A stretch of DNA of 64,000 bases from Scytonema sp045865695 (GTDB taxonomy: Bacteria; Cyanobacteriota; Cyanobacteriia; Cyanobacteriales; Nostocaceae). The DNA lies in the NCBI RefSeq assembly GCF_045865695.1, contig NZ_BAACAP010000241.1:1-64000 (forward strand), written 5' to 3'. Positions 27,637 to 34,954 of the stretch are shown piece by piece. The translations under genes were made by a program, and so were the position numbers. A model generated the notes under the pieces. The model was not told the origin of the DNA, did not search any database, and was given only the letters and a program-made list of their open reading frames with translations. The stretch's first letter is position 1. Every line of letters begins with the position of its first letter.

Positions 27637-29349
27637 TTAAATCTCAATAGGCTCAGTAATTGGCTTAATTACAGTGCCACATATATGATGCCCACAACCA
27701 ACAGGAATAACTTCATGGCACTTCAGTTTTTCTATAGAAAGACTACTCCAATCAACTATCCTGACAAAACGTTCAGTTGATTCATTCCCACAAGTCGCTT
27801 GAATTAGGAAGTCACCTGAACTGGGAAAGTCCACTAAAGTTGGAGTGTTCGTATTTTGCAACTTATCCAGTATCTGGGAATTATCTGATACTTGAGTTAT
27901 TTTTAACTTAGCCGTGGTGTAAAAGCCAAAGACAGTTACCTGAAGGCTGTAGCCTTGCAGCCATACATTTTGTTTGGGTACACGCAATCCACCTGAAATA
28001 CTGATAGATAGGCGGGTACTTGGTTGTAAAGCATCCTTGAGTTCTGGATTTTTGATAAAAACTCCATCCCACGCCTGCGATACTACCATGCAGTGGTGAA
28101 GCTCTACCCAATTTGAATTGTCAAAGATAGGTTGGGCTTCTCCATACCAATCTATTAAACGCTCATCTCGCAAACGGTTGATATCAGAAAGTAACTCTTT
28201 TTTACATAACAAAATAAACTGAGTACCAAGTGATGGTTGTCCCCAAGTAGCATATGCTCCAGTGTCAGGGTCATCTGGATCTGGAATTAATATCCAGAAG
28301 TTACGAGAAGGCAAAACTAGAGAATCAAGCTCTGGTGGAAAAGTAATTGGGTATTTAGCACCACATTCCAATTCCTTTATTTTGAGTAGACATTCCAAAG
28401 GAAAATACCAACCGGGACGTTCATTTCTTAGCTGGTAAACATTGTTATCTTCATACTGAACTTGTACTAGTTCTAGCTGTCGTCCACGTATCTGCCTAGG
28501 ATAAAGGTAGTAATTTACTTCGCCTAAAAATGGGTCTTCAGTACGATATAAGCCAACAAAAATATGACGGCTCCAACTTTGTACTTCTGTTCTTTGCTTA
28601 ACAGAGAAACTATTATCCTGCCACTGCTCGTAAATTTCGTGAATGGCTTCGGCAACTGCTTCATAACGTTCTCTGTTGTTCGTTAGCAATTCTTTCAGGT
28701 GTTTAGGTAATCGTGGCGCTTCGCGACGGACATTCGTAAATAGAGACATAGCATCCCACGGTGCTGTCCATTGCTTATCACTAAATAGCTGCATCAGTCG
28801 GTTTTTATCAGCACGCCGAAGCAGAGATTGAGAAATTGGATAATTAATGTATGTAGTTCGTCCCCCACGACCTCTGTATGCTGAAGCCATAAATCCATTA
28901 GCCATTAACCAACGATTCCAATACAGCCACAAAGGTTCTTCTGCATCAGAACCAGATTTCATACCCGGTGGACGGCCCTTATCGATTGTAGGCAAACCCA
29001 ATACCGCTCGCAAACGCTTTAAATAATTCTCTTCTGAGATTTCTTCTTCATCTGCCATCTCATTAGCAGCTAATACCATTGCTCCTAAAAAAGCGACTCC
29101 TTGCGGTAAGCCATCAGCACCCACTGGTCGCAATTTGCTTAAATTCACGTATCCTTCAACAATAACCTTTTGCTTAACAGCTATACGAAAGTCGTTACTC
29201 CAGCTACCATCTGTAAACTTTTGGTTAAGTTTTGAACCAAGACGTTCTAGGAGTTCGTCGTCAACACTCAAATATACTTTTGTACCGCGTGATATACCAC
29301 TGGTAAAGTAAGTTACTAAAGCTTGGTTCCAATCTTTATAGCTTGCCAT
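27637..29349 (-). CDS. Hypothetical first gene of the helicase operon, 570 aa
   Basis: The N-terminus (NQALVTYFTSGISRGTKVYLSVDDELLERLG) is distinctive, but I cannot name a family. A middle part has EEPLWLYWNRWLMANGFMASAYRGRGGRTTYINYP, and the C-terminal ~120 residues are beta-rich with an immunoglobulin-like feel. No catalytic motif found. It is the promoter-proximal gene of the operon and is translated just before the 449-aa partner (11-bp gap). Role inferred only from co-location with a defence-type helicase. Confidence 0.68.
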   Translation of the reverse strand: MASYKDWNQALVTYFTSGISRGTKVYLSVDDELLERLGSKLNQKFTDGSWSNDFRIAVKQKVIVEGYVNLSKLRPVGADGLPQGVAFLGAMVLAANEMADEEEISEENYLKRLRAVLGLPTIDKGRPPGMKSGSDAEEPLWLYWNRWLMANGFMASAYRGRGGRTTYINYPISQSLLRRADKNRLMQLFSDKQWTAPWDAMSLFTNVRREAPRLPKHLKELLTNNRERYEAVAEAIHEIYEQWQDNSFSVKQRTEVQSWSRHIFVGLYRTEDPFLGEVNYYLYPRQIRGRQLELVQVQYEDNNVYQLRNERPGWYFPLECLLKIKELECGAKYPITFPPELDSLVLPSRNFWILIPDPDDPDTGAYATWGQPSLGTQFILLCKKELLSDINRLRDERLIDWYGEAQPIFDNSNWVELHHCMVVSQAWDGVFIKNPELKDALQPSTRLSISISGGLRVPKQNVWLQGYSLQVTVFGFYTTAKLKITQVSDNSQILDKLQNTNTPTLVDFPSSGDFLIQATCGNESTERFVRIVDWSSLSIEKLKCHEVIPVGCGHHICGTVIKPITEPIEI

Positions 29350-29784
29350 TGATGCTTAAGCCTATAGCTTTTCCTGTGTAAAGGTTTGGTCTTCTAAGGC
29401 GTTGCTCAAAATCATTTCTGGTTTACGCAACAATTTCCCAAAAATAATGATAATTAAGCACAATTTAACTGAAAAAATTTTGTGTTGCAAGTCAGTCTCT
29501 GAAAATTCTGTGTTGTACGTAGCTAAGTGGTTACAATCTCCGTTATAAAATTTTTGGCTTCAGTTTTCAGATATTTGTTATAATAAAATTATAAAAATCT
29601 ACAAAAATTATTAAACAAACGGGTAAAATGTTTAGTATGGGGCTGTTTGTTGCCCGTACTTAAAACAACACAAAAAATATCTACTTCTTGCTATTCCTAC
29701 TGTGTACATACACGCTGTTAAATCGTTCCCTGAGAAAACTAGACTCATCTTCCCAAACCAAAGCCCTACACTGGGTGCTTATAA
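29350..29784. other. spacer upstream of the helicase operon
   Basis: 435 bases holding the promoter region of the minus-strand operon. AT-rich tracts such as TTGTTATAATAAAATTATAA near 29575-29594 could supply minus-strand promoter elements. A plus-strand frame across 29688-29987 is antisense to the decayed gene and is not called. Confidence 0.45.
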
Positions 29785-30171
29785 TTAACGGATATAACCA
29801 GTTTCACGGAAAAACTTACGTAAGTCGGCAAAATAGCTGTTGCGAGCGCTTCCTTTATATGCCTGTCTCACTTGTACCCAACCGTCTTCGCCTCGATCCA
29901 ACATATACCGATGTGCTAAGGTTTATCATAATCATTATCTTTCGCGAGGGGGTTTGCGATCAAAAACAGTTTTGCCTGCACGAATGATTTTTAGACGAAC
30001 ATTTTTATACTGGTAGTCTTGTGCTTTTTCGTAGGAGATTTCTGCCCGGACATTACCCGATTGTCTGGTTATAGTTCCTGCCGTGGCAGGTGCAGAAAAC
30101 ACGGCAGCCACGGTCAAAAGCCCTAAAGCGATGAGAGAGTTCCAAATTGGACGAACAAATAGCGATCGCAC
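29785..30171 (-). pseudogene. Decayed small secreted protein gene
   Basis: The N-terminal 78 codons encode a signal peptide (NSLIALGLLTVAAVFSAPATA) and a conserved start GTITRQSGNVRAEISYEKAQDYQYKNVRLKIIRAGKTVFDRKPP. The frame then meets a cluster of four stops (TAA TGA tta TGA TAA). It resumes in the same frame with LAHRYMLDRGEDGWVQVRQAYKGSARNSYFADLRKFFRETGYIR and a TAA at 29785-29787. The first half matches a cyanobacterial secreted family that normally continues with a DLDGDGEPEV-type region. The central part is deleted here, leaving only the two ends. Confidence 0.7.
30078..30128 (+). repeat. Right copy of 51-bp repeat flanking the defence locus
   Basis: Matches 10476-10526 at 46 of 51 bases, same orientation. 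It lies in the signal-peptide part of the decayed gene. Confidence 0.85.
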
Positions 30172-30217
30172 TGAGTGTTGTACGTACCTCGTTCTACTTT
30201 ATACAACACTTCAGAGA

Positions 30218-31390
30218 TTAATATCGAAAAATTGCTGCTACAGGCGCACTAAACGGAATTTGTTCCGAGCCAATAGTATAAACTGTACCACCGTTAAGCA
30301 CAGTGTAGGCAGCAGCAAAATCCAGTAAATCGTCATCACCAGTTTCTTCTTCTTGATGCAAGAAAACTGTATTTGAGGAAGGGTCAAACAATCCCCATTG
30401 CTCCTGGTTAGCCGCAACTATCAAAGAATCAATTCTTTGGTAATAAGCTGCGGGGATGATTTCTTTTAGATCGTTAGAGGCTTTGCCAGTGTTGGAACCA
30501 TAAAGCATATTAAATCTTTCCACAACTTCTTGCTGCGATTGATAAAATAGAGGCTCAACAATTGGCCAAGCTCGTTCGTGCAACTGGTCTGCACTCATAA
30601 TTTCTTGATTTCCAGAGATACCATCTTCGATTAAATGCTGGTAAGTATTTGCCTCTCTGTACAATGGCATCAAGTACTCTACCCCGGCTAGCATCAAAGG
30701 CGCTGTTTGATTTCGGAGTTTCTCTTCCAATGCACCGTTAACAGCATGGAAGAATTGCAAAATACTTTCTTGATGCTTATCTCTGTCAGGGCTACCCTGT
30801 CCGTGAAACGATCCTGGTTGTTGAGAAGAATTAGCAGTTCCTCCTTTTGAGGTTGCAATACGGAACTGACCGTCTTGGGCAGTGTCATCGTAGTTAAGGG
30901 CTTCATCCAAGCTCTTCGGTATATTTTCTACCTCAACCTCTTGAAGATTATAGCGATCGCCCTCAAAGAATCGTACATCTTTTTGACTCAAAGCCAAGAG
31001 ATAAAAACGCCCATCGCCATTTAAAATTGGCAACAGTGGCTTAATATGAAATCGGTCTGTTACCACAACCATTTCATCAAATTCTAGAGGCAAGGTATAG
31101 TAGCGAAAAACATCATTAGAAATAAAAACTGCCAGTCCTTGGTCTCCTGTTTGCTCCCAAAAATCCGTGCAATCGAGTGAATGGGATTGCGCTAGTAATG
31201 CAACAGCATCACTATGTTCAATACCAGCCTCAATTAAGCGAGCTTCTGCATCTTTCACCAAGTTTTTAAACCGAATAGAGTTTTGTCTCACCTCCGGTCC
31301 GGCTGTTTGCATTGGCATATAAATTGAAACACAATTTTGTTTTGGCAGTTCTAGTAATGTTTTGATTTCCTCTCTAGAAATTAATGTCAT
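30218..31390 (-). CDS. baeRF (eRF1-like) family protein
   Basis: 390 aa. SREEIKTLLELPKQNCVSIYMPMQTAGPEVRQNSIRFKNLVKDAEARL, GLAVFISNDVFRYYTLP and RFHIKPLLPILNGDGRFYLLALSQKDVRFFEGDRYNL are the typical first two-thirds of bacterial baeRF3-type proteins, homologues of the archaeal/eukaryotic release factor eRF1 core. The C-terminal TVLNGGTVYTIGSEQIPFSAPVAAIFRY matches the family ending. The family is suspected to act on ribosomes or in stress, without firm function. A strong Shine-Dalgarno (TAGGAGGT) precedes the ATG. Confidence 0.85.
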   Translation of the reverse strand: MTLISREEIKTLLELPKQNCVSIYMPMQTAGPEVRQNSIRFKNLVKDAEARLIEAGIEHSDAVALLAQSHSLDCTDFWEQTGDQGLAVFISNDVFRYYTLPLEFDEMVVVTDRFHIKPLLPILNGDGRFYLLALSQKDVRFFEGDRYNLQEVEVENIPKSLDEALNYDDTAQDGQFRIATSKGGTANSSQQPGSFHGQGSPDRDKHQESILQFFHAVNGALEEKLRNQTAPLMLAGVEYLMPLYREANTYQHLIEDGISGNQEIMSADQLHERAWPIVEPLFYQSQQEVVERFNMLYGSNTGKASNDLKEIIPAAYYQRIDSLIVAANQEQWGLFDPSSNTVFLHQEEETGDDDLLDFAAAYTVLNGGTVYTIGSEQIPFSAPVAAIFRY

Positions 31391-31808
31391 GCTATATACC
31401 TCCTAAGAATGAGAAAGCACATACCAAAACAGACCGTTAGTATTCCATCAGTCTGATAGGATGTTTTTCCCAAATGACTCAATCTGGTTTTATTTCACGT
31501 CAAATAAGGCAAATTTTCATCTTTCTTATGGTAGGCAATAGATATAAAACTAACCATGTCAGCAAAACTGTTCGGTTTTGAGAGCAGGTTTGAGAGTGAT
31601 GAGAAGCAGAGTAAGCAATGGTGAGCTTCCTACCTACTTGTTTAGGCAAACTTTTGGCGGAAAGAGAGTCAGTAAATGATAAAGTTTAACAAATTAAGCT
31701 TAACTTACTAAACTTGTCTTGTGTCTGTAGGAAGAAGGGTGCAATAATTTCATCAGTTTTTGCTGGACTAGCCCAATTTTGATAATGAAGTAAAAAATGG
31801 CTAGAGAG
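31391..31808. other. spacer with possible short transcript on plus strand
   Basis: A 22-codon frame (31556-31624, MSAKLFGFESRFESDEKQSK) lies here. The next feature downstream on the same strand is a strong intrinsic terminator (31809-31840) with no other gene to serve. A small RNA or leader is possible, with no further support. Confidence 0.3.
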
Positions 31809-31840
31809 AAATACGGTTAAGTTGTTAACCGTATTTTTTT
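31809..31840 (+). terminator. Strong intrinsic terminator
   Basis: AAATACGGTTAA / TTAACCGTATTT 12-bp perfect stem with a 4-base loop followed by TTTT. Orientation is plus by its T-run, but the AAAT start makes it partly bidirectional. Confidence 0.7.
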
Positions 31841-32134
31841 ACTACATTAAGAGACTTCTAAATAAAAAACTTTTTTCCGACTACACTCACCTATCTTCTG
31901 GTAATTTTTAATCTTTAAGCAGATCTCCAGATAATTAAGGGATGTCCAAGAAATAAATTATCCATCTTGTGGTACCTGATATCTTGCACCTACACCCTAG
32001 AAGGGTGAGGCTATACAAACGAAGCCTACCTACGCAGGCTAGAATTTCTACTTTTTGGTATTGTTGAGAAAAATATATGTTTATTAAAAACGCAAAAACT
32101 CAGTATTAATACTTTGGTGCAAGATGTGAGGTAC

Positions 32135-32176
32135 GGGCTTCTAGCCCGTCACTTACAAAGAACGGGCTAGAAGCCC
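32135..32176. repeat. Dispersed palindrome (GGGCTTCTAGCCCGT type)
   Basis: 15-bp perfect inverted repeat (32135-32149 and 32162-32176). Related copies lie at 46621-46682 and, as a half site, at 47711-47738. Confidence 0.8.
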
Positions 32177-32440
32177 CGCAGTCGCACGCCACTTGCTACA
32201 ACGGGGGGAACCCAGAGCAGTCGCCTCAACGGGGGGCTTTGGGGTCCCCTCTGGGGTTGGGGGGAGACCCCCCTATCTCAGAGCCGGAGACGCTACGCGA
32301 ACGGGTTCACCAGTCCCCTGGGCGTGGGAAACCCCTCGGGGTTCGCCAGTTCCTTACGGCGGGAAACTCGCCGTAAGGAACTGGTCTCACCGCCTACAGG
32401 GCTGGATTCACCGCACGGCGCTGCTCTCCGTACCACAAGA
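32177..32440. repeat. GC-rich repeat-like spacer
   Basis: GC-rich, full of short palindromes, for example CCAGTTCCTTACGGCGGGAA with its inverted partner ending in GGAACTGG near 32347-32385, and GGAGACGCTACGCGAACG. The open frame across it (32193-32483) is low-complexity Gly/Pro/Arg text typical of spurious calls in such cyanobacterial repeats. I annotate it as repeat, not gene. Confidence 0.65.
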
Positions 32441-32567
32441 GAAAGTTGATTATTTTTTTATCTGGAAGTCCCTAATTATGTAAAAATCTTGGTAGGGGCG
32501 CAACGCCTTGCGCCCTTGTATCTATTTATCCCCACAGAAGCGAAGATAGGAGATGACGGTGTTTTGG

Positions 32568-33236
32568 TTAAATATTAGTCGTATCCGAGTGAATATGCTT
32601 TGAGTTGATAACTAAATTACCTTTGCCTTGCCTGGTAAACCCCAAAGTCACGCGCTTCATAATCCAATGCAACACTGCTAGTACTCCAAAAGTAATAGCA
32701 ATAATGACTAAAGGTTGCTTACCCAAAATTTCTTCTATACCCTTGGTTAGTACGGTATCCAATTGAGTGACAAAATCCCAACTATTAAAGCGCAAGAATC
32801 GTCCCCAATACACACCAACAGCACACAGGGCATGAGTTACCATTTCAACCCCTAAAATCCATTGGCTTTTGCCTATCCTATGTAGGTAATAACCTAAGTT
32901 GATTAGGGATATAACATAAGCTTCAAATCCTGCTAGGATGACTAATAGATACAATGGAATAAGTACGAGGGTAATCATCCATACTGATTGGATTGTACGG
33001 ATGTCATCTATCAAATGGATGATATCGGTTAACAAGTAAGGTGCATTAGGTAGAAAAGCAAAGAAAACCAGGAATCCAAGCCACCAAACCCAAGATCTTC
33101 CTCGTTTAATGCGAAATAACCAAACACTCAAAGCCAAGGGTATAAATGCCAGAAATAGATTCCAAGTCATCCAACGCATATTGATTTGCAGGACTTGTAT
33201 GACTCTCAGTATCAATTCAATCAGTTCCTCTTTCAT
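32568..33236 (-). CDS. DUF1361 membrane protein
   Basis: 222 aa with about six hydrophobic helices. WMTWNLFLAFIPLALSVWLF near the N-terminus, FAFLPNAPYLLTDIIHL near 78-94, and HALCAVGVYWGRFLRFNSWD near 135-154 are the conserved blocks of DUF1361. Function unknown; it is an inner-membrane protein. It stands alone. A G-rich short tandem run (GGGGATTGGGGACT) lies just upstream of its start (33258-33299). Confidence 0.85.
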   Translation of the reverse strand: MKEELIELILRVIQVLQINMRWMTWNLFLAFIPLALSVWLFRIKRGRSWVWWLGFLVFFAFLPNAPYLLTDIIHLIDDIRTIQSVWMITLVLIPLYLLVILAGFEAYVISLINLGYYLHRIGKSQWILGVEMVTHALCAVGVYWGRFLRFNSWDFVTQLDTVLTKGIEEILGKQPLVIIAITFGVLAVLHWIMKRVTLGFTRQGKGNLVINSKHIHSDTTNI

Positions 33237-33257
33237 AGCTGCTTCCTGAAAAACGTA

Positions 33258-33299
33258 TAAAGGGATTGGGGACTGGGGATTGGGGACTGGGGATTGGGA
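33258..33299. repeat. G-rich short tandem run (GGGGATTGGGGACT)
   Basis: Alternating GGGGATT and GGGGACT heptads, a common cyanobacterial spacer repeat. G-runs could form a quadruplex on the plus strand. Confidence 0.75.
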
Positions 33300-33429
33300 A
33301 AACTATCCTCTTGCCAATCACAAACACAATTTAGTAGTTGGTTTCACAAATTTTAACTTCTGATATATTGTCTTGACACTGGCTGTTATACATACTTCAT
33401 CACTTCTTGATTAAGTTCCTGAAAGATCG

Positions 33430-34818
33430 TCAACGAAGCATAACTCGACTGCGAGGACCGATTGTTTGTTTGGGTGTCGATATTTTTTTATCGCATTGGG
33501 TTGAATTTTTTATGTTGTTTCTCGAACATATACCGGAAGCAAGGGCAGAGGGGTCAGTTTGATTCGTGTTTAGGAAATTTCCATTGCTAAATTCTACTTG
33601 AGGCAAAGTAGAGGGGGATGGAGAATTTGTTTCGTTGACATCTATGGTGGGGATTGAAGAAGGAATCTCATTGTTGTTGTCAACAATCGGTGTGCTCGGT
33701 GTCTGTGCGGGATTGCTAACGCTAGGTGTGTTTGGTGTCTGTGCGGGATTGCTAACGCTAGGCGTGCTCGGTGTCTGTGCGGGATTGCTAACGCTAGGCG
33801 TGTTCGGTGTCTGTGCGGGATTGCTAACGCTAGGCGTGTTCGGTGTCTGTGCGGGATTACTAACGCTAGGCGTGTTCGGCGTTGGTGCGGGATTGCTAAC
33901 TGGTGGTGGAGTAGTGGGTGGTAGGGTAGGATTGCTAATAACTGGTGGTGGGGGCGGTGGTGTGGGTGTGGGATTTGTAGGAGGTTGTGGGGATGGTGGC
34001 GTAGGATTGCTGACTATTGGTGTGGCGTCTGCAGGTACTTTAATCGTCAATCTCACTAGAGGACTATTTGTCATTTTGAGAGAGGTGACGCTTGGTTTAC
34101 CAGGTATATCGGATCTGAAATCAAAGACTGTGGGGCTTTGACCGCCGTTGCGATCGCTATATCGAGGTCCTTGTCCGTTAACTTCAAATTTTCCTTGGTA
34201 TTGCTGTCCTGTTTTTGGATCGGTTACTACGCCTGTGTAAAAAGCTTTTGTCAGTCCAAATTCATCTTGGACGACACCTTGAAACTTGGTTCCTGGAATT
34301 TTGCCTTGGTAGATATAAGCCTCTAACTGACCGCCTGATAGTGCGGGTGAAGAGAGAATGCCATCTAATGAGATGACGGGAATTCCTTTGAAGTCAACGT
34401 AGTACCCCAGGCTACCATCAGCGCGTGTTTGAACTTTAACAAATTGGGATGTGTATATAGGAACATAATTGGGGTTTTGTTTGGTTCCTATATTTCTCAT
34501 ATAAGTACCGTTGGTGTCGGTATCTATACGGGTGACTCTGTTATTGAAGTTGGGGTTAAAGCTAGGAAGTTGAATCGTGCCTGAGAGTGTGCCGGTGCTT
34601 TGAATTGTTAGTTGTGCGATGACTTTGGAGGTTTCAAAACCAATGATGGCTGATGTTAGGCTGCAACTGCTAATGAGGAGCAATCCTAATTTGGAGATTT
34701 TGTTTTTTGAACCGCAGATGAACGCGGACGGACGCGGATAGTTGGAATTTATGTTTATTTGCGGGTATGGGAGATTGTTTTGTTGAATTGGTTTTTGACC
34801 AGACGGTTGGAGGTGCAT
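33430..34818 (-). CDS. Secreted/cell-surface protein with Pro-rich tandem repeats
   Basis: 462 aa. An N-terminal hydrophobic stretch near residues 40-65 (LGLLLISSCSLTSAIIGFE) can export it. Residues ~70-265 form the folded part (SGTLSGTIQLPSF, GNGTYMRNIG-like and GQQYQGKFEVNGQGPRYSDRNGG). A Pro/Thr/Ser linker then has a 12-residue unit, S-N-P-A-Q-T-P-N-T-P-S-V, repeated about six times. The tail ends basic. The linker resembles surface-exposed stalks. No family recognised for the folded domain. It lies next to the SLH-porin gene, both on the minus strand, which supports envelope location. Confidence 0.75.
   Translation of the reverse strand: MHLQPSGQKPIQQNNLPYPQININSNYPRPSAFICGSKNKISKLGLLLISSCSLTSAIIGFETSKVIAQLTIQSTGTLSGTIQLPSFNPNFNNRVTRIDTDTNGTYMRNIGTKQNPNYVPIYTSQFVKVQTRADGSLGYYVDFKGIPVISLDGILSSPALSGGQLEAYIYQGKIPGTKFQGVVQDEFGLTKAFYTGVVTDPKTGQQYQGKFEVNGQGPRYSDRNGGQSPTVFDFRSDIPGKPSVTSLKMTNSPLVRLTIKVPADATPIVSNPTPPSPQPPTNPTPTPPPPPPVISNPTLPPTTPPPVSNPAPTPNTPSVSNPAQTPNTPSVSNPAQTPNTPSVSNPAQTPSTPSVSNPAQTPNTPSVSNPAQTPSTPIVDNNNEIPSSIPTIDVNETNSPSPSTLPQVEFSNGNFLNTNQTDPSALASGICSRNNIKNSTQCDKKISTPKQTIGPRSRVMLR
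33691..33900. repeat. 36-bp in-frame tandem repeat, about six copies
   Basis: Units begin near 33699, 33735, 33771, 33807, 33843 and 33879. They differ by single bases (CTC/TTC, GGC/GGT), and the last unit diverges. Length 36 keeps the frame, so unit number can vary by slippage. Confidence 0.9.
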
Positions 34819-34954
34819 TGGGAATGTGTTACTGAATTATTAAGTTATAAAAGTCACGTCTGATTCTATAGGAAGTGTTGGGCTTCCCCTTAGTTTGCTG
34901 CTGATTGTGTAAGTAGTATTTAAGGTACTTGATTCTATTTACACAAGTATGAAA

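Noticed and set aside
10622..29349. Canonical BREX, DISARM or retron system
   Set aside because: No PglZ, BrxL, methyltransferase, PLD nuclease or reverse transcriptase could be found by motif in the region.
29688..29987. 99-aa plus-strand frame
   Set aside because: Antisense to the decayed secreted-protein gene, with no domain or ribosome site.
32193..32483. 96-aa Gly/Pro/Arg frame
   Set aside because: Lies in GC-rich palindromic spacer repeats; composition is that of repeat DNA, a frequent false gene in cyanobacteria.
33691..33900. CRISPR-like regular array
   Set aside because: Units are contiguous with no unique spacers, and they code for protein repeats.
33635..34141. 168-aa frame antisense to the Pro-rich protein
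   Set aside because: It is the complement of the 36-bp repeat array; repetition keeps both strands open.
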